From contig JAMPED010000009.1 in assembly GCA_023665325.1 (NCBI GenBank), forward strand, positions 1 to 27,180: a DNA stretch of 27,180 nt, written 5' to 3'. Source of the stretch: Acetobacter sp. (GTDB taxonomy: Bacteria; Pseudomonadota; Alphaproteobacteria; RF32; CAG-239). Made by a program: the position numbers and the translations under genes. This document shows positions 15,262 to 24,784 of this stretch, one piece after another. Under the pieces are notes generated by a model that was not told the DNA's origin, searched no databases, and saw only the letters and a list, made by a program, of their open reading frames with translations. Numbering within the stretch: position 1 is the first letter of the stretch; each line of letters begins with the position of its first letter.

Positions 15262-17490
15262 CTATTCTTTAAAAAATTTATTTGTTTTCGGGAAACCAAA
15301 CGGAACAAGCCGTCCAACCTGTGCTCTATGTCCAAGCCAAGTCAAAAGTTCTTTTTCATTGGCAACACCACCAGAACGATTATAACAAAAACCTTCTTCT
15401 TCCTTGAAAATTTGAATATCAGACATCTTACAGCCCTGATATTTTTGTAATGCAACACCACGTCCACGTGCCATTGATGGAATTTCCTCAAGTTTAAAAA
15501 TAAGCAGTTTGCGATTTTCGCCAACAATAGCAACCATATCACCAGTAATTTTCTTACAAAAAGCTGCAATTTCGCCATCTGCGAGGTTCAAAATCTTACG
15601 TCCATTACGAGTTTGTGCAATCATATGACTTTCATCAATTACAAAACCGTGCCCATAATCAGAAGAAACAATATATCTAGCCCCTTTTTCAAACACAAAC
15701 ATCGAACAGATATTGTCATTAACACCTAAATCAGCCATCAAACGTACTGGTTGACCAAAACCACGACCAGAAGGTATCTCATTGGCGTTAATGTTGAAGA
15801 ACTTGCCAGATGTATCAAAGAGAATAATTTTATCAGTCGTATACGCGTGAATAACACATTGTAAAGCATCATCCTCCTTAAATTTGAACTCATCAGTAAG
15901 AGGAATATACCCTTTCATACTTCTAATCCACCCTTTTTGTGAAAGGATAATCGTAATCGGTTCTTTTTCAACCATCACTTCAATTGGCACATCTACATCT
16001 TCAGGCATATCCGCAAATTGACTCCGACGTCTTCCTAAAATGGTTTTTTTACCGAATTTGTCTTTCATCAAGTTAATCTCTTCGCTTAAGCGGGTCATCC
16101 TCAATTCTTCATCACCAAGCAAAGCCACCAATCCATTCTTTTCTTCTGTCAGTTCGTCAAACTCACCACGAATTTCTTCTTCTTCAAGCTTGCGCAAATT
16201 GCGAAGTTTCATATTTAAAATAGCTTCTGCTTGATTATCCGTCAAACCAAATGTAGCCATTAAAACAGCTTTAGAATCATCTTCTTCACGAATAATACGA
16301 ATAACTTCATCAAGATTCAAATATGCAACCAAATAACCAGATAAAATTTCCAAACGAGCGTTAATCTTATCAAGACGATATTGTGATTTACGAATAAGAA
16401 CTTTGTGCCTATGGTTCAGATATTCTTTCAATACTTCTTTAAGACTCATAACCTTCGGCACACCATCAGAAGAAAGCACATTCATATTCATCGCAAAACG
16501 GATTTCGAGTTCTGTTTGCTTAAACAAATGTTCCATCAACAAGCCAGCATCAACAGTGCGATTCTTAGGCTCTAACACGATTCGAATATCTTGCGCCGAT
16601 TCATCACGAACATCAGCAAGTAAGGGAAGTTTTTTATCTTCCAACAGCTGTGCAATTTTCTCAATCAGTTTTGATTTTACGACTTGATATGGAATTTCTG
16701 TTACGACAATCTGATATTGTCCTTTACCAAGGTCTTCTTTTTCCCATTTTGCTCGAATACGGAAATAACCCTTTCCGTGCGTGTAAGCGTCAATAATTGC
16801 TTTTTGATCAGCAATAATCAACCCTCCAGTTGGGAAATCTGGTCCTTTAACATATTTAACTAAATCGCTAATACCACATTCAGGGTTTTTAATGAGATAC
16901 AAAAGTGCATCAGCCACTTCACCCAAATTATGCGGTGGAATATTTGTTGCCATACCAACAGCAATACCAGCCGAACCGTTACATAAAAGATTCGGTACTG
17001 CCGCAGGCATTACAATAGGTTCTTGCTCTTCACCATCGTATGTATCCATAAAATCAACGGCATTTTCATTTAAACCTTCCATCAATGCTAAAGCAAACTC
17101 TGTCAATCTCGCTTCGGTGTATCGCATAGCAGCGGCGCCATCGCCATCAATATTACCAAAATTTCCCTGCCCATCAACTAAAGGATAACGCACAGAAAAA
17201 TCTTGTGCCAAACGCACCATCGCTCCATAAACAGCCGAGTCGCCGTGTGGGTGATATTTACCGATAACATCACCAACCACTCTGGCGCATTTCTTAAAGC
17301 CTGACTTCGGGTCAAGTTTTAATTGTCGCATCGCATACATTAAACGACGATGTACCGGTTTTAATCCATCACGCACATCAGGCAACGAGCGCGCCACAAT
17401 GGTAGACATCGCATACGATAGATAACGCTTGCTCAATTCTTCTTTGAGTTTGACGTCGTGTACTTTTTCTTCCAAACTTTCTTCTTCCAT
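15262..17490 (-). CDS. parC: DNA topoisomerase IV subunit A (ParC)
   Basis: A 742-residue type IIA topoisomerase A subunit. The breakage-reunion domain carries [21 protein letters not shown] near residue 22-42 and the catalytic tyrosine Tyr124 in [11 protein letters not shown]. The C-terminal domain has beta-pinwheel repeats. Length and the ending [15 protein letters not shown] fit ParC of Alphaproteobacteria better than GyrA, which is usually about 850-920 residues with a GyrA box. It decatenates daughter chromosomes together with ParE. In the quinolone-resistance region the sequence is [10 protein letters not shown]: Ser85 is retained, but the acidic residue equivalent to E. coli ParC Glu84 is Gly89. 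GAGGA precedes the start. It follows recO after 36 bases. Confidence 0.93.
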   Translation of the reverse strand: MEEESLEEKVHDVKLKEELSKRYLSYAMSTIVARSLPDVRDGLKPVHRRLMYAMRQLKLDPKSGFKKCARVVGDVIGKYHPHGDSAVYGAMVRLAQDFSVRYPLVDGQGNFGNIDGDGAAAMRYTEARLTEFALALMEGLNENAVDFMDTYDGEEQEPIVMPAAVPNLLCNGSAGIAVGMATNIPPHNLGEVADALLYLIKNPECGISDLVKYVKGPDFPTGGLIIADQKAIIDAYTHGKGYFRIRAKWEKEDLGKGQYQIVVTEIPYQVVKSKLIEKIAQLLEDKKLPLLADVRDESAQDIRIVLEPKNRTVDAGLLMEHLFKQTELEIRFAMNMNVLSSDGVPKVMSLKEVLKEYLNHRHKVLIRKSQYRLDKINARLEILSGYLVAYLNLDEVIRIIREEDDSKAVLMATFGLTDNQAEAILNMKLRNLRKLEEEEIRGEFDELTEEKNGLVALLGDEELRMTRLSEEINLMKDKFGKKTILGRRRSQFADMPEDVDVPIEVMVEKEPITIILSQKGWIRSMKGYIPLTDEFKFKEDDALQCVIHAYTTDKIILFDTSGKFFNINANEIPSGRGFGQPVRLMADLGVNDNICSMFVFEKGARYIVSSDYGHGFVIDESHMIAQTRNGRKILNLADGEIAAFCKKITGDMVAIVGENRKLLIFKLEEIPSMARGRGVALQKYQGCKMSDIQIFKEEEGFCYNRSGGVANEKELLTWLGHRAQVGRLVPFGFPKTNKFFKE

Positions 17491-17526
17491 TGTGTCCTCA
17501 AATCATTATGCCCTTAGGCGTTTGTC

Positions 17527-18264
17527 TTATTGTTCTTCTTCGGCTATCTCACCAAAAAACTGCCATAAATTAGCACGGCTCTTTGGTAAAAGCAAGTTAT
17601 GAAACTTAAAAAAATGCTCATACAAAAAGAATTCAGTCATTTTTAGCACATTAAAAATTTCCGCATAAGAAGGAGTTTGCTTGTTATCCACAACAAAATG
17701 CGGATATTCGAATAATCTGTCGTGATAGGGTTCTCCCACTTCTCTGCAAACAGCCTTGCCGGTTTTTGGGGAAACATAGCAAAGCCCATCAGTTTGTCCA
17801 GTAACTGCACAGCAATCCAACGAAAGCCCAATTCCTAAATATTCTAATGCGTAAAATTCAAAAAAAGCATATTGTGTCAACATCTCTTTAAGTGTCTCGG
17901 CTTTAAAAAACTTTCCAACAATCTCATAAAGCGGATAAATTTCCTCATTTTCGTTCAATAATCGGATAAACATCGGAACAGCCGCTGTCATTAGCTCTAA
18001 CTTCTTAACATCACTCATCATCGCAACCGCATTCGGCTCAATGAGTTCCAAGCGAAATAAGCGACGCATATTCTCTTCCAGACGAGCAGACGCTTCAAAA
18101 AAAAGCTTATTTCCAGTTTGGAATAATCCCCGATTCTTTTTAGAAGTCCCATCAGAAACAAAGCCAGAGATTTTACCTTTGTTTTTAGAGAATAAAGTAA
18201 CAATCAGCGATTTCTCGCCATACTTCCTCGCACTTAAAACATATCCCTCGTCTTTGATAATCAT
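17527..18264 (-). CDS. recO: DNA repair protein RecO
   Basis: A 245-residue protein. An N-terminal OB-fold begins DEGYVLSARKYGEKSLIVTLFS. A helical middle follows, and a cysteine-containing zinc-site region (LSLDCCAVTGQTDGLCYVSPKTGKAVCREVGEPYHDRL, about residues 150-187) is characteristic of proteobacterial RecO. RecO works with RecF and RecR to load RecA onto SSB-coated DNA during recombinational repair. It sits between prepilin 2 and parC on the same strand. The 81-base gap to prepilin 2 shows no clear terminator, so readthrough from the pilin promoter into recO-parC is possible. Confidence 0.9.
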   Translation of the reverse strand: MIIKDEGYVLSARKYGEKSLIVTLFSKNKGKISGFVSDGTSKKNRGLFQTGNKLFFEASARLEENMRRLFRLELIEPNAVAMMSDVKKLELMTAAVPMFIRLLNENEEIYPLYEIVGKFFKAETLKEMLTQYAFFEFYALEYLGIGLSLDCCAVTGQTDGLCYVSPKTGKAVCREVGEPYHDRLFEYPHFVVDNKQTPSYAEIFNVLKMTEFFLYEHFFKFHNLLLPKSRANLWQFFGEIAEEEQ

Positions 18265-18345
18265 TTCACAATATTGTTCTCTGTTATTATTTTTTAATAA
18301 GGTAATGAATAATCTTTTGAAAGTAAAGCTTAAAACGAAAAAATG

Positions 18346-19005
18346 TTATTCAAACCCTATGAGTAATACACAACTACTACCTTCTTTAACACAGCTAATA
18401 CAAGAATCATATATCTGTGATATAGTTGCATAACGTACACAATTTCTATTACCATAGCAATAACTATCACCATACCACATAAGGCTGGCATTTTCATCGC
18501 CATCGCTATCACTTCCCCAAACGTGAACAGCTGTAATAATGTTACTATAAGGTTTTGCAATATTAACGAAAAAATTTTGACACATCAAAACTTCGTTATC
18601 TTCTTGATCTTGTTTTTTTATTGAATAACTAATCATTGGCTTATTGTGGCGAATACCACTATCGTTTTGTTCGTGTCTGATCGAAACGTTCATTCTATTT
18701 CCCATACTATCATAAATATAGCTTCCAGAGTGAGACCATCCTTGCGGAATTATTCCTAATTGCGTAACATATGATGTTAAATAAAAATGCTCATTAGGAC
18801 TGAGTTGCATTTTTTCTTTTATCCAATCTTTTTCATAACGTAGAAATTCATTGATGAATAGGGTGTATTCTTCTGTAAGTTTGTTGAGTTTGTATTTCAT
18901 CATCGCTTTAGAGAAACCAGCGATTCCACCAACTGATAAAATTCCCACAATCGCCAATACCCCTAACATCTCAATCATTGATCGCCCGATTTCATTATCT
19001 CTCAT
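18346..19005 (-). CDS. prepilin-like protein 2 (GRSMIEML family)
   Basis: 219 residues from the ATG at 19005, chosen because GGGGAG lies about eight bases upstream; an in-frame ATG at 19026 would add seven residues and lacks such a site. The prepilin leader MRDNEIG is followed by the cleavage site G|RSMIE (Glu at +5) and the hydrophobic helix MLGVLAIVGILSVGGIAGFSKAM. The C-terminal domain is unlike prepilin 1 and is cysteine-rich near the end (CQNF, CYGNRNC, CISCVKEGSSC). It is expressed behind leader element copy 2. It is probably a minor pilin or pseudopilin. recO lies downstream in the same orientation. Confidence 0.85.
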   Translation of the reverse strand: MRDNEIGRSMIEMLGVLAIVGILSVGGIAGFSKAMMKYKLNKLTEEYTLFINEFLRYEKDWIKEKMQLSPNEHFYLTSYVTQLGIIPQGWSHSGSYIYDSMGNRMNVSIRHEQNDSGIRHNKPMISYSIKKQDQEDNEVLMCQNFFVNIAKPYSNIITAVHVWGSDSDGDENASLMWYGDSYCYGNRNCVRYATISQIYDSCISCVKEGSSCVLLIGFE

Positions 19006-19215
19006 ATTCAAACTCCCCAAACACATAACAAAAAAAGCCGCCGATAAGGCGACTGGAAGTTAGTAACTACTCAAATAACATAGCGCGACATATTAACTAC
19101 AATAGCGTATTTTGCCGCCTTCCAGTCGCTGACTAGAAAGCGTGCAAAATTATCGTCTTTACACAGACGTATTTGAAAGAGGTTACTAAGCCCCAGACAG
19201 GCTATCGCCATATCC
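19006..19215 (-). ncRNA. conserved structured leader element, copy 2 (candidate attenuator)
   Basis: Minus-strand homologue of 13856-14099, upstream of prepilin 2. Main hairpin: ATTTTGC (19150-19144) with GCAAAAT (19115-19109), and GCTTTCTAGTC (19141-19131) with GACTGGAAGGC (19127-19117). The middle arm is also complementary to CTTCCAGTC (19059-19051), which overlaps the terminator stem 19053-19037. A small upstream stem CGTCT...AGACG (near 19170-19155) is better paired here than in copy 1. The variable region between the main hairpin and the 3' arm is about 35 bases shorter than in copy 1. The transcript end points are estimates. Confidence 0.72.
19030..19053 (-). terminator. attenuator-type terminator before prepilin 2
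   Basis: On the minus strand GTCGCC (19053-19048) pairs with GGCGGC (19042-19037), followed by seven T, 24 bases before the prepilin start codon. Confidence 0.7.
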
Positions 19216-19221
19216 ACCTAA

Positions 19222-19249
19222 ATCATATAAGGAAAAACCAAAATGTCAA
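19222..19249 (-). promoter_or_regulatory. promoter of prepilin leader element 2
   Basis: On the minus strand TTGACA (19249-19244) and TATGAT (19227-19222) with a 16-base spacer, closely matching the promoter of copy 1 including the TTGACATTTT start and the TTATAT before the -10 region. Confidence 0.75.
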
Positions 19250-19273
19250 AACTAATTTTTGCGGTTGATTAAA

Positions 19274-19297
19274 AAAGCCATCTTAACGATGGCTTTC
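19274..19297 (-). terminator. terminator after kdsA
   Basis: On the minus strand AAGCCATC pairs with GATGGCTT and is followed by a T-run. It separates kdsA from the prepilin 2 promoter. Confidence 0.8.
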
Positions 19298-19308
19298 CTT
19301 TTCCAATC

Positions 19309-20151
19309 CTAAAATATATCTAAACTCTTGCGCACTTCGTCAAAGCGTTTGAGGACTTCTAACACACCTTTCATATCTTTAAGGGCAATCGTGTTTGGTC
19401 CGTCAGATAAAGCTTTATCAGGATTCTCGTGTGTCTCTGTAAACACAGCCGCTACACCAACTGCAACCGCTGCTCGAGCAAGCACAGGTGCAAACTCACG
19501 CTGCCCACCAGAAGAACCGCCCATTCCCCCAGGTTGCTGTACTGAGTGTGTGGCGTCAAAAATAATCGGACACCCCGTATCAGCAGCCATTCTTGGCAAT
19601 CCACGCATATCAGTAACAAGAGTATTATAGCCAAAGCTTGTGCCTCGTTCAGTCAAACAAACGTTATGATTACCCGATTCGTCGCATTTTACCACAAGGT
19701 TTTTAGCTTCCCACGGCGCAAGGAATTGTCCTTTTTTAATGTTAACCACCTTGCCAGTTTTCGCCGCCGCAACCACTAAATCTGTTTGACGGCACAAAAA
19801 CGCCGGTATCTGGAGCATATCAACGTGTTCAGCCACAATCGCACATTGCTCTTTCTCGTGTACGTCCGTTACAATCGGTAGATTATTATAAAGTTTTTTA
19901 ATCTCGTCAAACGTCCGCATTCCTTCATCAATCCCCACACCACGTGCGCCGTTGATGGATGTGCGATTCGCCTTGTCAAAAGAAGCTTTGAAAATATAAG
20001 GAATATTCAGCTCTTTGGTAATCTCTACCATTGCTCCAGCAATATCAATAGCGTGCTGACGACTTTCAATCTGACACGGACCACATAACAAGCCAAAAGG
20101 CAAATTATTGGCAAGTTTGACACCATTAACGTTAATAACTCTCTGTTCCAT
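19309..20151 (-). CDS. kdsA: 3-deoxy-8-phosphooctulonate synthase (KdsA)
   Basis: A 280-residue TIM-barrel enzyme that condenses phosphoenolpyruvate with arabinose-5-phosphate to make KDO-8-phosphate for the lipopolysaccharide inner core. Family motifs are CGPCQIESR (about 23-31), FKASFDKANRTS, KKGQFLAPWE, DATHSVQQPGG and FTETHENPDKALSDGPN. The cysteine in GPC (Cys26) and the SDGPN ending are typical of the metal-dependent class; the metal-independent E. coli type has Asn at that position. AGAGGA precedes the start. It appears monocistronic, with a terminator after it. It shows that the organism makes KDO-containing lipopolysaccharide or lipooligosaccharide. Confidence 0.95.
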   Translation of the reverse strand: MEQRVINVNGVKLANNLPFGLLCGPCQIESRQHAIDIAGAMVEITKELNIPYIFKASFDKANRTSINGARGVGIDEGMRTFDEIKKLYNNLPIVTDVHEKEQCAIVAEHVDMLQIPAFLCRQTDLVVAAAKTGKVVNIKKGQFLAPWEAKNLVVKCDESGNHNVCLTERGTSFGYNTLVTDMRGLPRMAADTGCPIIFDATHSVQQPGGMGGSSGGQREFAPVLARAAVAVGVAAVFTETHENPDKALSDGPNTIALKDMKGVLEVLKRFDEVRKSLDIF

Positions 20152-20232
20152 AGTTCTATCCTCTAATTAAAACAATAAGAAAACTCTAGGCTGAAAATCA
20201 TTTACCGTCAATGCAAAACAAAGTTTTATCCG

Positions 20233-22080
20233 CTATTGGCTTAATTTTTCCCGTATGATATCCTCAGTTAAAATCTGTGGCAAAATAATAGGTTCTTTCT
20301 TTCCAGCTGGATAATAAACATAAAGTGGAATACTATTGCGCCCATACATTTTTAAAGCTTCTCGAATATTTTCATCGCGATTCGTCCAGTCAGCCTTAAA
20401 TAGATGAATACGATTTTTTTCAACCGTTTGTTTAAACACTTCGGTTGAAAGTGTTGTTTTTTCATTGAGCAAACAAACCAAACACCACTTTGCCGTAAAG
20501 TCTATAAACACTGCATCATTTTTTCTTAATGCTTGCTCAATTTTTGCTGGCGTGTAAACTTCCCACTGAATGTCTTCGGCTGTTGCGGTTGGTTTTAGCT
20601 GATTAAAAATCACCCATCCAAGCCACAAACACGTTAAAGCAATAGGCATTGCCAATATATGTTTTAAAGTTATCATCCATCTTCCAGGTTTCGGAATAAA
20701 CCGTAAAAAGAAATTCGGAAACAGTTCAATCAGCGTATAGGGTAGGGCATAGCCAATAGCCAAAGCGATAAAAATACCAAAATAAATGGTTGTTGGTTGT
20801 GTAATGGCATATCCGAGCGCCGCCCCCATAAACGGACCAGTGCAAGGGCAGGCGATAATCACCGCAAAAAATCCGGTTAAAAAGCTTTTATTACCAGCAA
20901 TTTTACTTAAAACATTAGCGCATCTATCCGGTAGTGGTAATTTATCAGTCAGATTCAAAAAGATAATGAAAAACAGTAACAAAAGAATAATGTTAAAAGT
21001 AGGGGATTGCAGTTGAAAGCCCCATCCGAGCTCAGTTCCTTTTTGGCGAAGATAAAATAAAATACCAGAAAGAACCGCAAACGAGCATACAACACCCAGC
21101 ATATACATTATAGCTGAAAGAGTAGAAGTATGTTGTTTATTTTGCACCAAATAAAGTGCTTTTAATCCTAAAATTGGTAAAACACACGGCATTAGATTCA
21201 AAATAAGCCCCGCAATAAACGCCGTCAGCAGATAATAAAACAATCCACCATTTGGAGAATGTTGCATCGGAAATGCAATGGAGTTTTCTTTGGGTTCAAC
21301 ATAATAAGCGTGTCCAGGGCAGAGTAACACACCTTTATAATCAGGTGGTAGTTCGTCATCTTTAAAGTCAATATGCAGTTTTCCTTGTTCAATAACACTA
21401 GTTTCAGGTAAATCTGCCAACACGCTTTTTTTCGGATGTCTGCTTACAAATTCCGGCTCAGCACAATCTTTTAAGATGTGTTCTCCAATATCAAGCTCCA
21501 AAAAATTATCATCAAAAGCGCCGTTTGCTGTTAAGGGTAGCGGAAAAGTATTTTCAGCCTCTAATAATGATTTAACATAGGTTGGATTTTTTTCTTCAAT
21601 ATTCCCAATCGGTAAGGCAAAATTTAAATTTATTGTTTCAGGAAAACACGATTCGCTACAAGCTGTATATGACAAAACAAGATTAAAAGGCAGACGTGTC
21701 ACATTTTGTAATTTTTTTAATTCAAACGTTGTCTTAAAATAGAGCTTCTGCGTATAGATATATGAGGTAATAATTTCTTCAAATACTGATTTTTTCGGTG
21801 CGCTATGAATACTTGATTTTTCCACATAATAAGGCGATTCGAAAAAAGTCAAGGTTGTCGGATCGCCCGTATCTCCAGGATTATCCCAATATAAATGCCA
21901 GCCTTTGGGAATATTAACTTCCGTAATAAAGGTAACAGCAGCCGTTTCTTCTGAAATAGTTTTATATTCAGGAATAGCCGTAACGCTTACCAAATCCGTC
22001 TGTTGGCTGAAACTAATTGCAGCAGCATTCGTAATAAGAGAAGCAAAAACAAGCAGATAAATAAAAATTTTTTTAAGCAT
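20233..22080 (-). CDS. DsbD/ScsB-like thiol-disulfide reductase
   Basis: 615 residues in three parts. A signal peptide (about 1-21) leads into a periplasmic N-terminal domain with the cysteine pair Cys141/Cys145 (ACSESC). A membrane domain of about eight helices (roughly 275-500) carries the redox cysteines in LNLMPCVLPILGLK and IACPCTGPFMGAALG. A C-terminal thioredoxin-like domain has WCLVC (about 532-536). Electrons from cytoplasmic thioredoxin are passed across the inner membrane to periplasmic partners, for disulfide isomerisation, cytochrome c maturation or protection from oxidation. The N-terminal domain looks more like ScsB than classical DsbD. It follows the OpgB-like gene with a gap of about 90 bases. 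Confidence 0.9.
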   Translation of the reverse strand: MLKKIFIYLLVFASLITNAAAISFSQQTDLVSVTAIPEYKTISEETAAVTFITEVNIPKGWHLYWDNPGDTGDPTTLTFFESPYYVEKSSIHSAPKKSVFEEIITSYIYTQKLYFKTTFELKKLQNVTRLPFNLVLSYTACSESCFPETINLNFALPIGNIEEKNPTYVKSLLEAENTFPLPLTANGAFDDNFLELDIGEHILKDCAEPEFVSRHPKKSVLADLPETSVIEQGKLHIDFKDDELPPDYKGVLLCPGHAYYVEPKENSIAFPMQHSPNGGLFYYLLTAFIAGLILNLMPCVLPILGLKALYLVQNKQHTSTLSAIMYMLGVVCSFAVLSGILFYLRQKGTELGWGFQLQSPTFNIILLLLFFIIFLNLTDKLPLPDRCANVLSKIAGNKSFLTGFFAVIIACPCTGPFMGAALGYAITQPTTIYFGIFIALAIGYALPYTLIELFPNFFLRFIPKPGRWMITLKHILAMPIALTCLWLGWVIFNQLKPTATAEDIQWEVYTPAKIEQALRKNDAVFIDFTAKWCLVCLLNEKTTLSTEVFKQTVEKNRIHLFKADWTNRDENIREALKMYGRNSIPLYVYYPAGKKEPIILPQILTEDIIREKLSQ

Positions 22081-22171
22081 TCAAGCCTTTCCTAAATTTG
22101 ATGAGAATTAAAATTAAAAACAAAATAATCGTTAAAACAAGATATTAAAACACCTTTTTTATCTAAAATTC

Positions 22172-23959
22172 CTATTTTTCTGTAATTGTTATCTCCAATG
22201 GAGCAATTCCCATCTGTAAAGCAGTAGAAACGCCATACGTGTTGCGGAATTTAAGTTGAAGTTTGCCTGCTACCAGCATTTCAGGTTCAATTTCAAAAGA
22301 AATATCATAGGGTGCAGTTTCATTCTTCTTAGGCACAAAAGTAAATACCTTATGCTGGTTTGCTGTAATTAAGATTTTGTGCTGAGTATCAGCAAGGGCA
22401 CTAAAGCGTATTTTAACAATCAGCGGTTTATCAACGTTAGATGAAAACTTCAAATTTAGACGGTCAATATAATATATTCCCAAAAAGTTTTCACTGGCAT
22501 CAGTAAATTTAGCAATATTATTATTGTTAATTATTTCGCCAAGTTGATAGTTTGTATATTTATCAATGCGTTTCATTGGGAGCATATTAAATTTGTTGTA
22601 GATTTTAGAATTAGCTAAAAGCTGCATTTTTAATTTTGTAAAACCAAGCTTCTCAAGTAATGTAGGGGTATCTGAAAAAAGAGAGTGTCCCAGTCCGAAA
22701 GAACGTTCCGAAAGTGTAATTCCCAAACTTTCTAAAATACTTGGAGCCATATCAAATGTAGAAAATATCTTAGATGGATTGATTTTTGCATCATCCGGTA
22801 AATTGAGAAAAACATTATAAATTCCTCGATGCAAATCTCTATGCGGTTTGAGTTGTACGGGTAACAAATGATCTCCCATAATCACAACGGTTGTATTTTT
22901 CCAATAAGGCGACGTCTTAAGCCAGTCAATAAAGTTAGCAACAGTATTATCTGTACAAATAAAAGCATCACGAATATCATTAAAATACCGTGGACATTTA
23001 GTGCTAAAATGCTCCACAGGAGTATGTGTATCTAATGTAAATAAAGTCAGCATAAAAGGTTTGTCAGGAGTAAACATTGCAAGTTTCTTTTTAGCAAAAG
23101 AAAAAAGTGTTTCATCTGAAACGCCATCAAATCCACCAAGTAAAGATTGATGTTGTGATACAGGATAATGTTTTAAAATTTGTTCTTTACCCAGAGCTTC
23201 ATCGTAGCCGTGAGAATAAGCAAATGTATCAACATTCGTAAAGTGAATATCTGAAGCTTTAACAATTGCCGTCTGATAACCATTTTCTTTTAAAATTTCT
23301 GGAAAACAAACCGCTTGTGGTAAAAAGTATTTAGTAGCATAAATATCCCGAGTAGAAAGATGACGCAAAGGAATGCCACATTGAGAGGCAACCAACGAGG
23401 CAATCGAAAATCCCGTTCCAGGGAGTTGATAATGTGCAGAGGAATAAGCACCTTCATTATGCAGATTATCTAAATTTGGAATAAGATTTTTTTCATAATA
23501 TTGTGCTTGAGCAAAATTTTGCTCAAAACTTTCTAAATAGATTAAGATTAAATTTCTTTTTTTCTCAGGAAATGTATAAATAATCTCTCGCGGAGATTTG
23601 TATTCTTCTTCATAAAGATGCGAGGTTGAAAATTGATAGAAACAATAAACCAAATATCCTGAAGAATATAAGACAGCTAAAAATAAAATCAGTGCAACAC
23701 AAAATCTTTTTAGCGTACCTAAAAAAATATAACAAAGCGGAAAGATAATTATAAAAAACAACAAAGCCCAAAAATAATCCGACATCACCGTGTTTGTTTT
23801 AACAATATCAAAAGATAAACTTTCAAGTGTGATAAGAATTTGTTCATAATCAGCATCTGGCCAAATCTGCCGAGCATAAAGTAAAATTGAAAAAGTTAAA
23901 CAGGAAAATCCTAAAAAAAGCAAAACACAAAAGTCAATAACTTTTTTACGCAACAACAT
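22172..23959 (-). CDS. OpgB/LtaS-like phosphoglycerol transferase
   Basis: A 595-residue membrane protein of the alkaline-phosphatase superfamily. Three N-terminal transmembrane helices (about 10-29, 62-81, 87-108) anchor a periplasmic catalytic domain. Glu143 in YLESFE and Thr182 in PGTGFSIASLVASQCGIPL are the expected metal ligand and nucleophile. HTPVEHF and MGDHLLP supply further active-site residues. The GTG-x-SIA-x-LVASQCGIPL stretch is especially close to OpgB (MdoB), which moves phosphoglycerol onto osmoregulated periplasmic glucans. About 130 C-terminal residues beyond the core look like a beta-rich extra domain. Phosphoethanolamine or lipoteichoic-like substrates are alternatives. 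It lies two bases behind the uracil-DNA glycosylase gene, so the two are cotranscribed. Confidence 0.87.
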   Translation of the reverse strand: MLLRKKVIDFCVLLFLGFSCLTFSILLYARQIWPDADYEQILITLESLSFDIVKTNTVMSDYFWALLFFIIIFPLCYIFLGTLKRFCVALILFLAVLYSSGYLVYCFYQFSTSHLYEEEYKSPREIIYTFPEKKRNLILIYLESFEQNFAQAQYYEKNLIPNLDNLHNEGAYSSAHYQLPGTGFSIASLVASQCGIPLRHLSTRDIYATKYFLPQAVCFPEILKENGYQTAIVKASDIHFTNVDTFAYSHGYDEALGKEQILKHYPVSQHQSLLGGFDGVSDETLFSFAKKKLAMFTPDKPFMLTLFTLDTHTPVEHFSTKCPRYFNDIRDAFICTDNTVANFIDWLKTSPYWKNTTVVIMGDHLLPVQLKPHRDLHRGIYNVFLNLPDDAKINPSKIFSTFDMAPSILESLGITLSERSFGLGHSLFSDTPTLLEKLGFTKLKMQLLANSKIYNKFNMLPMKRIDKYTNYQLGEIINNNNIAKFTDASENFLGIYYIDRLNLKFSSNVDKPLIVKIRFSALADTQHKILITANQHKVFTFVPKKNETAPYDISFEIEPEMLVAGKLQLKFRNTYGVSTALQMGIAPLEITITEK

Positions 23960-23961
23960 AG

Positions 23962-24603
23962 TTAAATTAGTCCTTTAATCTTATCAATAATATCAGTAAA
24001 CATTTCATAACTTAAAACACCAGTGTTAATGTTATAACGAGAGGTATGGTAGCTGTCAACCAACTTTATATTAAGCTGCGGAATATCATACACAGCACCG
24101 TGGCAAAATTTAGCAAAAGATTGTTTTAAGCCAAGAGCTTGTAATACATTTTTATGAGAGATTGTTCCTAAACACAGGATGATCTTAAGGTTTGGCATAG
24201 CTTTAATCTCGTTTTCCAAAAAATGTCGACAAGTTTTCTCTTCAGTCGTGGTGGGCTTGTTTTCCGGTGGAACACACCGTACAGCATTAGTTATCCGAAC
24301 GTTAAGAAGCTCGAAACCATCGTCTTTTCGTTTTTGATACTCTCCTTTTGCTAAACCTGCCTCTTTTAATGCAGGATATAAAATATCTCCAGCATAATCG
24401 TTTGTAAAAGGTCTACCAGTTTGATTAGCGCCATTTAGTCCTGGAGCTAATCCCACAATAAGAATTTCAGCATTAAGATTACCAAACGGTGCAACCGGTG
24501 CATTATGATAATGTGGAAATTTAATCTGGTTTTGCTTCCTAAAAGTACATAATCTCTCACACAAATCACAATTATTGCTTGGTAATAAAAAAGTCATATC
24601 CAA
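23962..24603 (-). CDS. uracil-DNA glycosylase, family 5 (UdgB-like)
   Basis: 213 residues. Motif A is GLAPGLNGANQTGRPF (about 51-66) and motif B is HTSRYN near the C-terminus, fitting the 4Fe-4S uracil-DNA glycosylases and in particular the family 5 (UdgB) pattern. Cluster cysteines are likely Cys12 and Cys15 (with Cys19 nearby) and Cys110 and Cys125. The enzyme removes uracil, and often hypoxanthine or other deaminated bases, from DNA at the start of base-excision repair. It is first in a three-gene run with the OpgB-like and DsbD-like genes, which are unrelated in function. The family 4 type is the alternative. Confidence 0.87.
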   Translation of the reverse strand: MDMTFLLPSNNCDLCERLCTFRKQNQIKFPHYHNAPVAPFGNLNAEILIVGLAPGLNGANQTGRPFTNDYAGDILYPALKEAGLAKGEYQKRKDDGFELLNVRITNAVRCVPPENKPTTTEEKTCRHFLENEIKAMPNLKIILCLGTISHKNVLQALGLKQSFAKFCHGAVYDIPQLNIKLVDSYHTSRYNINTGVLSYEMFTDIIDKIKGLI

Positions 24604-24739
24604 ATCCTTAGTTACAAATTAAATTTAAACTTATTTTATACCTTCTGTGTAAATAAAACGTAAAAAATTTATTTTCCCTATTTAAAAGATAAATTTTGCG
24701 CATATATAGGCTAGCGAGAAGTATTATAGCGCATATAGT

Positions 24740-24755
24740 ACTTTAGGACTAAAGT
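24740..24755. promoter_or_regulatory. inverted repeat upstream of the outer-membrane protein gene
   Basis: ACTTTAG and CTAAAGT form a perfect 7-bp inverted repeat separated by GA, about 30 bases before the outer-membrane protein start codon. It could be an operator or a UTR hairpin. ACTAAA could also pair with TTTAGT just downstream (about 24760-24766). Confidence 0.35.
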
Positions 24756-24784
24756 TAATTTTAGTTTGTAATGGAGTTTATAAT

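Noticed and set aside
13856..19215. Leader pair as a MITE or insertion-sequence remnant
   Set aside because: No terminal inverted repeats, target-site duplications or transposase; both copies end precisely at a prepilin start and carry a promoter at the other end.
24698..24741. GCGCATATA direct repeat upstream of the outer-membrane protein gene
   Set aside because: Two short matches about 30 bases apart in AT-rich DNA are weak; no promoter spacing makes clear sense of them.
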